Made by a program: the position numbers and the translations under genes. Below the pieces are notes generated by a model, which was not told the origin of the DNA, searched no databases, and saw only the letters and a program-made list of their open reading frames with translations. From B1 sp044370475 (GTDB lineage Bacteria; Bacteroidota; Bacteroidia; UKL13-3), in assembly GCA_044370475.1 (NCBI GenBank), contig JBILVK010000004.1:4772-68771 (forward strand): a stretch of DNA of 64,000 nt, read 5' to 3'. Below are positions 21,974-31,048 of this stretch, in pieces (position 1 is the first letter of the stretch; the number at the start of each line of letters is the position of its first letter).

Positions 21974-24968
21974 GGATCATCGGAATTTGTATCACCACCT
22001 TGGTTCCGCAAGCTATATTATTTTTGTCATATAAATCAACAATTTCAATTTTTGGACTTGAACCAAATAAAATATTGAGGGTGTGGATTCTGTCTTCACT
22101 GTTTTTGCTTGCCATAGACTGATGCAATTGTGTTTTGTTGTTTCTAATGGCAATTGCTGCATTTCTTCCAATGCCATTGTCCTCAACTGTAACCTCAATA
22201 AAGTTTTCTGAAAGTTTTTTAAAGCCGATTTTAAGAATTTTATTGTCTGACTTATACTGCAAGCCATGCCAAATTGCATTTTCAATATGGGGTTGTATGA
22301 GTAAAGTAGGAATGAGCGCTTCCAAATCAATTTCAGGGTCAATTTCAAATTGAACGTTTAGCGTGTTGTTTAATCTCAAAGCCTCTAATTCTATGTAGAG
22401 TTTTAAAAACGAAATTTTTGTATTGATGTTAACGAAGGTTTGTTCTGAAATATCTAAAATCATTCGCATGAGTTTAGCGAACTTACTTAAATACCTGGCA
22501 GCTTGCTGACCCTCGTTATTAAGCACAAAGTCTTGTATGGAGTTGAGGGAGTTAAAAATGAAGTGAGGATTCATTTGTGCGCGCAGAGCCTTTAGTTCTA
22601 ATTGAGCAATCATTTTACTTTGGTTGCTTAACTCCTGTTCTTCAAAAATGGCTTTTCTTGTTCTATTATAAATTCCATATGCCCCAAGTCCAGCGATTAG
22701 AATTACTGTAAAAATTTTAAACCAAAGCATCTGATAAAAGGGAGGCACAATTCTAAAAGCAAGGGATGGTATTTTTTTACTCTCCTTTCCATCTGGATTA
22801 ATTGCCTTTACTTTAAAAACATATTCTCCCTCTGGCATTTGCCCAAAGCTAGCAAACCTTCTGTCTCCTAAATCTGTCCAATCATTTTGCAAACCTTCCA
22901 TCTTAATAAAGTAATTGTATTTTCCATTGAGGTAATAATCGAGGGAAGTATAGTCTATGGAAATATAATTCTCACTTAAAGGAATGTTATAATAGCTAGC
23001 GTCTGCTAATTTGTTATTAAAAGTAGAAATGCTTTTTATTACAATGTTACATTCGTTGGTGTCATTCTTTAGCTTCTCTGGGATAAAATAATTTAGACCC
23101 GCAACTCCCCCAAAAAACATATGCCCATTTGAGCTAAGCAAACAAGAGGATTCAATAAATTCACTTCCTTGTAATCCATCGTGGTAATAGTAATTGGTAG
23201 ATTTTTTTGTTTTAACATCAATGGCACCCAAACCTTGGTTGGTGCTAATCCAACATTGGTTTTTATTCTTGTTCATTAGAATAGAATATATTTGGTTATT
23301 AGAGATTCCTTTCTCTTTATCCAAGTGCTCAATTTCTCCCGACTTATTCAATAAATAGACCCCCCAACCTGCAGTTCCAATCCAAATATTGCCTAAGTAA
23401 TCTTGTGCAACAGACGAAACCATGGGTTGTTTTTTATCGGCAGATAAATTTACCAATTTAAACTGGCCGCTTTCTGTATTCAATATATACAAGCCTGCAA
23501 CAGTAGTAACATAGATTTCTTTGGGCGAAAAAGCTCTTAAGCTTCGGATGTTTTCTGAACCTAAATTTGAATTACCAATGCCAAAATATTTTAAGGTTTC
23601 ACCTTTCTTTAGGTCGTACAAAAACATTCCATCTTTACCTGCCATCCAATATTGATTGTTTCCTATTGACAAAATACTTTTAATGTCACCTTCAAAGTTC
23701 TTTACCATATTTTTAGTGCTGATGAAATCAAATTGATTTTCTTCCAACTTAAATCTATATAGTCCTTCTGGCGTGCCAACCAGAAAATAATCTTGATTGT
23801 TCTCTGGAACAATGCAATTGCCAATAACTCCAGTTTTTATCCATCTTAAAATCTTCCTTTCAGTTGGATCAAACAGTGCAATGCCTTCTAATGCATTTTG
23901 AAATAATACTTGTCCATTCTTAGTTTCTGCAATGCTCAATATCTCCTTGCATTTTGAAAAATTAGAGTTGATTATATATGAGATTAATTCAAATTTATGC
24001 CTATTGGGATTATGTAAATTTATGCCTCCAAGTTGAGTACCCACCCATAAATTATTTGTTTTATCTACAAATAGGCAATTTATTCTGTTGTTGGTTAAAG
24101 ATTCGAGATTGCCCTCTTCTTGTAAAATGACATGTTCATTTCCTACAGCATCTAAGGATAAAATTCCTTCGGCAAGCCCAAGTAAATAGAAGCCTTTGTA
24201 ATAGGTAAAGCATGTGCTGCCAAGTGTTTGAGAAATTGCCCTGCTTTGATGGTTCCTTATTTGATTAAGGTCCAAATTGCCATGGTGGAAAGTGTTGTCT
24301 GCTTCTATCCAGGTAATTAAGCCAGAGGGCTCATGTATGATATGTTTGATATAAGAATTAGGTTGATAATTAATATCTACGATGGCTTCATTGAATGGAT
24401 AATAAGCATGTATTCCATCTACCTTGCTGAATAATATTTTGCCGGTATTTATGGCAAATATGTCGGTAACTGGACTTCCACTATGGATATTTTCAAATAT
24501 TCTTTTCGAAAATGAATAACGCCATAAACCATTTTCGGCAGCAATAAGAGCTTCATTATTGCATAGGATTAATTTTTTTGGTTTAACAATGGTATTGTTT
24601 GGAAAATCAATAATAGATGAAACAAGGGATTTTGATTTAAATAAAAATAGTTTGTCATTGGAAATTGCGCCAACTAAATTGATATTGTTGTGAAGGCTAA
24701 TGATAGATGCCTCAACAGGTTTTTCATCTCCCGACTTAATACTTTCAAAAGTATGTCCATCGTAACGCAAAAGGCTAAACTCCGTTCCAATCCAAATGTA
24801 ACCTTGCGGACCTTGGTGAATTGCTTTAATGTTGATTTGTGGCAATCCACTTTGTTCGTTTAATCGTTCAAAGCGAAAATTTTGGGCATTAATCTCCCCA
24901 AGTAGACCTGCAATTGAAATAAGAATGATTAATATTGCGCGCAATCCCTTTGTATATTTTAGAGCCAA
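21966..24968 (-). CDS. Two-component propeller sensor histidine kinase (LytS type)
   Basis: The protein has 1000 aa. Signal peptide (about 10-29), then two periplasmic beta-propellers built from two-component-regulator repeats such as GPQGYIWIGTEFSLLRYDG and NNLWVGTQLGGINL. A Y_Y_Y domain (about 650-740) precedes a single membrane helix (about 750-767) and a short coiled coil. The cytoplasmic kinase is of the LytS/YehU class: His802 in RAQMNPHFIFNSLNSIQ, and VTVEDNGIGRN in the ATPase domain. It senses an extracytoplasmic signal and phosphorylates the LytTR regulator in the overlapping gene. No PUL or sugar genes are adjacent, so the ligand is open. Only 19 nt separate its start from divergent prmA. 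Confidence 0.95.
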   Translation of the reverse strand: MALKYTKGLRAILIILISIAGLLGEINAQNFRFERLNEQSGLPQINIKAIHQGPQGYIWIGTEFSLLRYDGHTFESIKSGDEKPVEASIISLHNNINLVGAISNDKLFLFKSKSLVSSIIDFPNNTIVKPKKLILCNNEALIAAENGLWRYSFSKRIFENIHSGSPVTDIFAINTGKILFSKVDGIHAYYPFNEAIVDINYQPNSYIKHIIHEPSGLITWIEADNTFHHGNLDLNQIRNHQSRAISQTLGSTCFTYYKGFYLLGLAEGILSLDAVGNEHVILQEEGNLESLTNNRINCLFVDKTNNLWVGTQLGGINLHNPNRHKFELISYIINSNFSKCKEILSIAETKNGQVLFQNALEGIALFDPTERKILRWIKTGVIGNCIVPENNQDYFLVGTPEGLYRFKLEENQFDFISTKNMVKNFEGDIKSILSIGNNQYWMAGKDGMFLYDLKKGETLKYFGIGNSNLGSENIRSLRAFSPKEIYVTTVAGLYILNTESGQFKLVNLSADKKQPMVSSVAQDYLGNIWIGTAGWGVYLLNKSGEIEHLDKEKGISNNQIYSILMNKNKNQCWISTNQGLGAIDVKTKKSTNYYYHDGLQGSEFIESSCLLSSNGHMFFGGVAGLNYFIPEKLKNDTNECNIVIKSISTFNNKLADASYYNIPLSENYISIDYTSLDYYLNGKYNYFIKMEGLQNDWTDLGDRRFASFGQMPEGEYVFKVKAINPDGKESKKIPSLAFRIVPPFYQMLWFKIFTVILIAGLGAYGIYNRTRKAIFEEQELSNQSKMIAQLELKALRAQMNPHFIFNSLNSIQDFVLNNEGQQAARYLSKFAKLMRMILDISEQTFVNINTKISFLKLYIELEALRLNNTLNVQFEIDPEIDLEALIPTLLIQPHIENAIWHGLQYKSDNKILKIGFKKLSENFIEVTVEDNGIGRNAAIAIRNNKTQLHQSMASKNSEDRIHTLNILFGSSPKIEIVDLYDKNNIACGTKVVIQIPMIHG

Positions 24969-24987
24969 ATTAAATAATTAATTATCA

Positions 24988-25815
24988 ATGCAAAACTATA
25001 TTTTATGTGAGCTAGTTTGTGATAGCCCTCTTGTTGAAATTTTAATAGCCGAATTGGGTGAAATTGGTTTCGAAGGTTTTATTGAAAATGACCAAGGATT
25101 TGAAGCGTATTTGCCACAAAATGAGTATGACGAAAAGGCCTTAAATGAGGTGCTGCTCAAATATTCTTTTGACCTTAAAAACCTCAATATAAAAACAGTT
25201 GCTCAGCAAAATTGGAACGAAGAATGGGAGCAAAATTTTGAAGCTGTTTGCATAGGTTCTGAACTTAGAATTAGAGCACCTTTTCATCTGCCTGATCCAA
25301 GTTTTCCTATCGAGTTGGTGATACAACCGAAGACTTCTTTTGGTACGGGTCATCACGAAACCACTTTTACCATTATGGAGTTGATGTTGGCCTGTGATAT
25401 GCAGGGCAAATCTATTTTTGATTATGGAAGTGGCACTGGCATACTTGCCATACTTGCCGCTAAACTTGGTGCTACCAAGCTTTTGGCCAATGATATTGAT
25501 GAATGGGCAAGTGAAAATATTTTTGAAAATATTGCCCTGAACCAATCGCCTGATATTGAGTTTATACAGGGAGATTTAAACGCAATAACCCCTCAAAAGT
25601 TTGATTATATTTTAGCCAATATCAACAAGAATATTTTAATGGGAAGCTTTGCTGGATTGAGTTCGCTTCTTGCCAAAGAAGGAACCTTATTTATTTCCGG
25701 ATTTTATGATACAGACCTGCCAGATTTAGCTGCTGAAGCTGAAAAGGCTGGGTTTAAAGTTGCACAAAAAGTGGTTAAAAACAATTGGACAGCCGCAAAG
25801 CTTCATCTCCTTTAA
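24988..25815 (+). CDS. prmA: Ribosomal protein L11 methyltransferase
   Basis: The protein has 275 aa. The N-terminal substrate-recognition domain (1-60) is followed by the linker QPKTSFGTGHHETT and the SAM-binding motif FDYGSGTGILAILAAKLGA (about 148-166), then NDIDEWA and DYILANINKNIL, all typical of PrmA. It trimethylates ribosomal protein L11 using S-adenosylmethionine. Slightly shorter than E. coli PrmA (293 aa), as usual in Bacteroidota. It converges on the next gene with 7 nt between stops. Confidence 0.94.
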   Translation: MQNYILCELVCDSPLVEILIAELGEIGFEGFIENDQGFEAYLPQNEYDEKALNEVLLKYSFDLKNLNIKTVAQQNWNEEWEQNFEAVCIGSELRIRAPFHLPDPSFPIELVIQPKTSFGTGHHETTFTIMELMLACDMQGKSIFDYGSGTGILAILAAKLGATKLLANDIDEWASENIFENIALNQSPDIEFIQGDLNAITPQKFDYILANINKNILMGSFAGLSSLLAKEGTLFISGFYDTDLPDLAAEAEKAGFKVAQKVVKNNWTAAKLHLL

Positions 25816-25822
25816 AACTTGA

Positions 25823-26848
25823 TTACTCCATAAAAGGGAAAACCAATTCTGTATACCATTTACTTGTATCGGGCTCTGTGGTTGGGTCGGTAAAATAAAA
25901 CTCCAAAGGTGCCCCAACAGGTTTGTAATTTTGATGTGCTAAATACTCAAAACCTTTGCTGTAAATGGGACCAATTTGTTCATAAGAACCATAGTATTTT
26001 ACAACCAACCATTTATTGGAGGCTAAGCTAGCAGATACAACTGGTGGATTATAGCTATTAGGTTCAGAACACGGAATGGCTGCCATGATATCAAATGTGT
26101 CGCCCTTGGCAAAGTAATTTATGGTGAAAGGATTTCCAGTACATTGGATGTTTTTTTTCTTTAATTCATCCAATAATGTAGCATAATATTTTTCTAGGGT
26201 AGCACCAATGTCTGCCCCTTTAATTTTGCTTCTAATGCCAACATAATTTAAGCCTCCAAATGCTCTTATTTCGGCATCAAAATTTCCAATGGTTATTTGC
26301 GGATTCGCTTCAAGGTATTTTTTAAGGTTGAATAACCCGTTCTCAAAATTTGGGCCTACAAATCCTGCCATAAAAGGCAGCATTAATTTGGTGAAAGGGA
26401 CTGTCCAAAAGGGCATTCCATCTGTGCTTTTATGGAAACTCCAATTAACCAAGGTGCCAGAATCTGTTGGCGTTAACAGGAATCTACTGTGTGCTTTACC
26501 AGCATTTTTCATTTCAAGAGCAAAGTCAACCACCGAGTCTAAACGCGAGTCTTCTATTAACATAGTACCTTTGCCCACCTCCGAATGATTGCTATTCCAA
26601 TCGAACTTAGCTCCTTTGCCTGTTTCAATTTCACCAAAAGCATATTGCGTAGTGCTGTCTTTTTGGTGCCATGGACTCCAAATCTTCCATAGCTTAAAAT
26701 TGTTGACGAGAGGAAAAATAGTGCTAGGTTTTGCATTCACATGAATGCTTCTTTCTATTCGAATTTCGTTAGAAAGAAAAAAGGAAACTAGCACTAAGAG
26801 CAAGAGCAATGAAACAATGGAGATAAGGGTATACTTTAGAAATTTCAT
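25823..26848 (-). CDS. Membrane-anchored SRPBCC and GyrI-like domain protein
   Basis: The protein has 341 aa. One N-terminal membrane helix (about 5-25) is followed by an SRPBCC-type domain (about 28-175: IRIERSIHVNAKPSTIFPLVNNFKLWKIWSPW is the characteristic start) and a C-terminal GyrI-like effector-binding domain (about 190-340, with VKYYGSYEQIGPIYSKGFEYL). Both folds bind small hydrophobic ligands, but the ligand is unknown. It begins 7 nt after the metallo-hydrolase gene, so the two are probably co-transcribed. Confidence 0.8.
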   Translation of the reverse strand: MKFLKYTLISIVSLLLLLVLVSFFLSNEIRIERSIHVNAKPSTIFPLVNNFKLWKIWSPWHQKDSTTQYAFGEIETGKGAKFDWNSNHSEVGKGTMLIEDSRLDSVVDFALEMKNAGKAHSRFLLTPTDSGTLVNWSFHKSTDGMPFWTVPFTKLMLPFMAGFVGPNFENGLFNLKKYLEANPQITIGNFDAEIRAFGGLNYVGIRSKIKGADIGATLEKYYATLLDELKKKNIQCTGNPFTINYFAKGDTFDIMAAIPCSEPNSYNPPVVSASLASNKWLVVKYYGSYEQIGPIYSKGFEYLAHQNYKPVGAPLEFYFTDPTTEPDTSKWYTELVFPFME

Positions 26849-26855
26849 ACAATAA

Positions 26856-27503
26856 TTATTGATTTAGATTTACAAAAGGGTTGAATTTTTTTTCATGACC
26901 AATGGTTGTAGAAGGACCATGTCCAGAATATACTTTGGTTTCTTGAGGTAAGGTATAAAGAACCTCTGTGATACTTTTTGCAAGAATATCAAAATTTCCA
27001 CCTGGCAAATCGGTTCGGCCAATACTTTCTTTAAAAAGAACATCGCCAGACAAAAGATTCTTGCCAAGGGCATCATAAAAACTTACCGAAGCAATAGAAT
27101 GACCAGGCGTAAAAAGCACTTCTAGCTCGGTGTTTCCAAATTTCAATTTGCTGCCTGGCTCAATAAAAACTAGGTCTTGGGGCAATTCAAATTTTGGCAA
27201 GCCAAACATTGCAGCCCATCTGTCGGTATCTTTATACGTGGCAAGCTCACCCTTATGTAAATACAAAGGCAAGTGATAATTTTGAGAAACAAATTGGTTG
27301 CCCAAAATATGGTCTATATGGCAATGGGTATTCAATAATAAACTTGGAGTAAGTTGATGGTCTTTAATAAAACTGGTAAGGGTATTAATTTCTTCCTGCT
27401 TATAGCACCCAGGGTCAACAATTGCACATTGAAGACTTTGGTCGTACAGCACATAAGTATTCTCTTGAAAATCGTTAAAAACAAAACGTTGAATTTGAAG
27501 CAT
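26856..27503 (-). CDS. MBL-fold metallo-hydrolase (glyoxalase II-like, YcbL type)
   Basis: The protein has 215 aa. The zinc-binding motif THCHIDH spans residues 59-65, with GHSIASVSF, SGDVLF and a final SGHGPSTTIGHEKKFNPF. This is the compact YcbL/GloB-like type that lacks the C-terminal helical domain of true glyoxalase II. Members hydrolyse thioesters such as S-lactoylglutathione or related substrates; actual substrate is not determined. First gene of a two-gene leftward operon. Confidence 0.88.
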   Translation of the reverse strand: MLQIQRFVFNDFQENTYVLYDQSLQCAIVDPGCYKQEEINTLTSFIKDHQLTPSLLLNTHCHIDHILGNQFVSQNYHLPLYLHKGELATYKDTDRWAAMFGLPKFELPQDLVFIEPGSKLKFGNTELEVLFTPGHSIASVSFYDALGKNLLSGDVLFKESIGRTDLPGGNFDILAKSITEVLYTLPQETKVYSGHGPSTTIGHEKKFNPFVNLNQ

Positions 27504-27607
27504 GCGGCAAATTTCAACAAAAGTGCCTCCTTATGAAAGCTTTTCTCAATTATTTATATTAATAAGCGTCGTTTTTTAGTAAATACCTGTGTTTTTTACG
27601 ATATTAG

Positions 27608-27639
27608 TTTGAGTGTTTCCCTTTTTTAATGCAAATTTG
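27608..27639 (+). promoter_or_regulatory. Promoter of the propeller/beta-barrel gene
   Basis: TTTG (27608-27611), 20 nt, CAAATTTG (27632-27639, 7 of 8 to TAnnTTTG). It lies downstream of an ATG at 27629 and so supports the next ATG at 27653 as the real start. Confidence 0.55.
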
Positions 27640-27652
27640 GTTGATTTTTAGT

Positions 27653-30600
27653 ATGAGTATCAAAAATTGGATTTTTGTTTTTTTCGGGCTGATCCTACTC
27701 CCAATGGGTTCAGGGGTTTTTGCGCAAGGGATAAATACTCCTTTTGGGCAGAATAGGGTTCAATATGGACGATTTGAATGGAGTTTTTTGCGCAGCGAAA
27801 ACTACGATGCATTTTTTTATTCTGGAGGCAGGGAGCTTGCAAATTTTTGCATTCGTTATGCAGAGAACAATATGCCTGGTATTGAAAAACTGCTCGACCA
27901 TAGATTGGCAGGAAGAATAGAAATTATTTGTTACAATACCTTAGGTGATTATAAGCAGAGTAATTTTGGTTTAGAAGAAGTTGCCTTAAATACGGGTGGT
28001 TATACCAATGTGGTTAACAATAGGGTAATGGTTTATTTCAATGGTGATCATGCAGATTTGGTGAGGCAGTTAAAAGAAGGATTATCCTTGGTATTGCTCA
28101 ATGAATTGCTATATGGTGGATCGGTTCAGGAAAGATTGCAAAATGCTGCTTTACTTAATTTGCCGCAATGGTACCTCCAAGGCTTAACATCTTATATATC
28201 TAAGAGCTGGGATGTTGACATGGACAATAAAATGAAGGATGCATTGGCCTCTAAGGGTAAGTTTAGGTACAATAGATTGAGTCAGAAAGATGCCATTTTT
28301 GCCGGACATTCACTCTGGAAATACTTGGTAGAAAAGTATGGGGAGGAGTTTATAGCCAACATGGTTTATATTACAAAACTCACGCGCAATTATGAGAGTG
28401 CATTTTATTATGTAACCAATATTGAGTTTCCAGAAATACAAAAAGAATACATAGATTATTATAAGAATTTATATGCCAAGGAAGCTACTTTATTACAAGA
28501 TTTTCCAACTGGAGAGTATAAAGTAAAAAAGCGCATTGCCCCTTATATTCAGTCGCAAATGAAGGCAAGTCCAAAAGGAAATTACTTAGCCTTTACTAGC
28601 AATAAAAACGGGAAGTATCGCATTTGGTTGATGGATTTAAAAACAGGTAAAACCAGGCGATTGTTTAAAGGCGGAATTAAATACCATCAATTAATTATTG
28701 ATCAAAGTTTTCCTTTGTTGGCATGGCAAGCAGGTGGAGATAAGCTAGCCTATGTTTACGAAAAGAAATCTCAAATTTATTTGCGCATTGTTGATTTGGT
28801 GAATAAAAAAGAGGAGACTTTAAAGTTTAATAAATTCGATAAAATTACGGGAATAGATTTTAGTGAGAATGGCAGAAGCATTGTTCTTTCTGCTATAAGA
28901 AAAGGCCAGAGTGATATTTTTATTTACGATATTCCAACCCGTAAAGAGAGGCAGATAACGGCCGATTTTTATGATGACTTGTACCCAAGGTTTGTTGATT
29001 TTTCCGGAAAAATTTTGTTTAGTTCCAATAGGAAAAACGATTCTTTGGGAGTAGGGGTTAAATCTACTTTAGAGGAAGACAATAACTTTGATATTTTTCA
29101 GTACGATTTAGAGAATAATAGCCGCAAATTAAAGCGCTTAACGCATACGCCTAATATCAATGAGACACAGCCTATAGATTATAACAAAGAATATTTTGCT
29201 TATTTAACAGAGTATAATGGGGTAAGAAATAGGTATGCTGTAAGGTTAGAAGAAGTATATGATTATACAGAATTGCAAGTGAAGTATTTTGATAGTTTAG
29301 AACTTGTAACAGACACCCTGGCCTATACAGATGCGCCAAGTTGGAGTGGTAAAAAGTTTACTTATCAAGGTAAAGAAATAAGTATTGACAACAGGGTGGA
29401 GCGAGTAGATACCATCATCCATAACAAGGATATTGTTTATACCTATCCGCTTACAAATTACAAGAAAAGTATTATTGCGCATGATATATCGGTTCAGGGC
29501 AAACAAGTATATGATTTGGTATTAGACAAGGGCAGGTATTATATAAAATATGGTCCTATTGTTAAGAATGTGGTTGCAGAGGCAGAGCAGGTAGAAACCT
29601 ATCCAAATATGTATAGGTTGCAAACAGGTTTTGCAACCAAACCTTTTGAAATGGGTGCTAAGGAATACCGCGATAAGCCAGTAGCCATTGACCTAGAAAG
29701 TGAGGTAAAAGAGGTGAGGGTAAAGATGGATACCAATGCCTATTTCTTTGTCAATGAATTTACTCAGCCTACTTATAAACGACCAGAGTATATTATTGTA
29801 ACTAAGAATCCTGATGCAGGTTCCTTGCAAAGAACCATAAAAGTTAATGCGCCCCGTTTTTACGATGTCACCTTTTTTACTGATAAGGTAATTACACAAA
29901 TAGACAATAGCATTATCAATACCTATTATCAACCAATTTCGCCAGCTGCTCAACAGATGTTTAACCCAGGTTTGAATGGTATGTTTAAATTGGGTATGAT
30001 GGATTTGTTTGAGGATTATCGCATCACTGGTGGCTTAAGGGTGGCATTTGATTTATCTGGCTTCGATTATTTTGCCAGCTTCGAAACTTTAAAGAAAAAG
30101 TTAGACCATAAGTTTGTTTTTTATAGACAAAGTAGAAGTGGAGGTAGTCCAGAAATTGTGAGTTATAAGAATCTTTCGCATGAGTTACGGTATATTCTCA
30201 AGATACCATTTAACCCTGTTAGCAGTTTTAGAATAGCTACTTTTTATAGGCAAGACAGAGATATCATTAAGACCACAGACGTTGCCACACTTGATTCTAC
30301 AGACAAATACACGCATTGGGTGGGTGGTAAGTTGGAGTATGTATTTGATAATACCGTACCTAAGGGGATGAATTTGTACAATGGCACCCGATTTAAAATA
30401 TTCTATGAGCATTATAGTAATGTAAAGAACCTCGATATTCAATTGAATACTCTGGGATTTGATTTTAGGCATTATCAAAAGATTCACCGACAAATTATTT
30501 GGGCTACCAGGTTTACTGCCAACACCAGTTTTGGGCCGGGAAAAGTAGTTTATTATCTTGGTGGAGTTGAAAATTGGATGCCTGCAAGGTTCAATAATGA

Positions 30601-31048
30601 GATAGCCACAGCTACAGATAAGAACTATGTTTTTCAAGCTTTGGCTTGTAATTTGCGTGGGTTTGAGCAGAACATACGCAATGGAAATTCGTTTGCCTTA
30701 ATGAACACAGAAATTAGAATTCCACTGTTTCAATATGCGCTAAATAGACCCCTAAGAAGTGAGTTCCTAAATAATTTTCAAGTGGTTCCATTTTTTGATA
30801 TTGGTTCGGCTTGGGTGGGTTCAAATCCGTATAGCGATGACAATACTTTTAATCAAAAGGATTATGTAAACGGACCTATAAAAGCCAAGGTGATTAACGT
30901 AAGAGACCCAATAGTAGCAGGTGTTGGTGGCGGTCTGCGCACCAAGTTGTTTGGGTATTTTTTAAGGTTTGATACCGCGTGGGGAATTCAAGATGGAGAG
31001 GTTGCAAGCAAACCCCTTTATTACTTTTCATTGGGCTTAGACTTTTAG
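27653..31048 (+). CDS. Large outer-membrane protein: peptidase-like domain, TolB-like propeller, beta-barrel
   Basis: The protein has 1131 aa from the ATG at 27653, which gives a clean signal peptide ending in GVFAQG. Residues about 30-270 resemble the gluzincin peptidase domain seen at the N-terminus of such proteins, but the expected HExxH reads LLNELLY and the downstream EG reads QGLTSY, so it looks inactive. Residues about 300-520 hold TolB/WD40-like repeats (ASPKGNYLAFTSNKNGKYRIWLMDLKTGK, GIDFSENGRSIVLSA). The C-terminal 300 residues are beta-barrel-like, with NLRGFEQN, VPFFDIGSAWVG and a terminal aromatic (SLGLDF). Function is unknown; it is probably an outer-membrane protein with a periplasmic propeller. 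Its end overlaps convergent recQ by 12 nt. Confidence 0.75.
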   Translation: MSIKNWIFVFFGLILLPMGSGVFAQGINTPFGQNRVQYGRFEWSFLRSENYDAFFYSGGRELANFCIRYAENNMPGIEKLLDHRLAGRIEIICYNTLGDYKQSNFGLEEVALNTGGYTNVVNNRVMVYFNGDHADLVRQLKEGLSLVLLNELLYGGSVQERLQNAALLNLPQWYLQGLTSYISKSWDVDMDNKMKDALASKGKFRYNRLSQKDAIFAGHSLWKYLVEKYGEEFIANMVYITKLTRNYESAFYYVTNIEFPEIQKEYIDYYKNLYAKEATLLQDFPTGEYKVKKRIAPYIQSQMKASPKGNYLAFTSNKNGKYRIWLMDLKTGKTRRLFKGGIKYHQLIIDQSFPLLAWQAGGDKLAYVYEKKSQIYLRIVDLVNKKEETLKFNKFDKITGIDFSENGRSIVLSAIRKGQSDIFIYDIPTRKERQITADFYDDLYPRFVDFSGKILFSSNRKNDSLGVGVKSTLEEDNNFDIFQYDLENNSRKLKRLTHTPNINETQPIDYNKEYFAYLTEYNGVRNRYAVRLEEVYDYTELQVKYFDSLELVTDTLAYTDAPSWSGKKFTYQGKEISIDNRVERVDTIIHNKDIVYTYPLTNYKKSIIAHDISVQGKQVYDLVLDKGRYYIKYGPIVKNVVAEAEQVETYPNMYRLQTGFATKPFEMGAKEYRDKPVAIDLESEVKEVRVKMDTNAYFFVNEFTQPTYKRPEYIIVTKNPDAGSLQRTIKVNAPRFYDVTFFTDKVITQIDNSIINTYYQPISPAAQQMFNPGLNGMFKLGMMDLFEDYRITGGLRVAFDLSGFDYFASFETLKKKLDHKFVFYRQSRSGGSPEIVSYKNLSHELRYILKIPFNPVSSFRIATFYRQDRDIIKTTDVATLDSTDKYTHWVGGKLEYVFDNTVPKGMNLYNGTRFKIFYEHYSNVKNLDIQLNTLGFDFRHYQKIHRQIIWATRFTANTSFGPGKVVYYLGGVENWMPARFNNEIATATDKNYVFQALACNLRGFEQNIRNGNSFALMNTEIRIPLFQYALNRPLRSEFLNNFQVVPFFDIGSAWVGSNPYSDDNTFNQKDYVNGPIKAKVINVRDPIVAGVGGGLRTKLFGYFLRFDTAWGIQDGEVASKPLYYFSLGLDF

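Noticed and set aside
26856..27503. Metallo-beta-lactamase activity for the MBL-fold proteins (also 61773-62876)
   Set aside because: The motif spacing and C-terminal features fit YcbL/GloB-like and NAPE-PLD/UlaG-like hydrolases, not antibiotic-hydrolysing enzymes.
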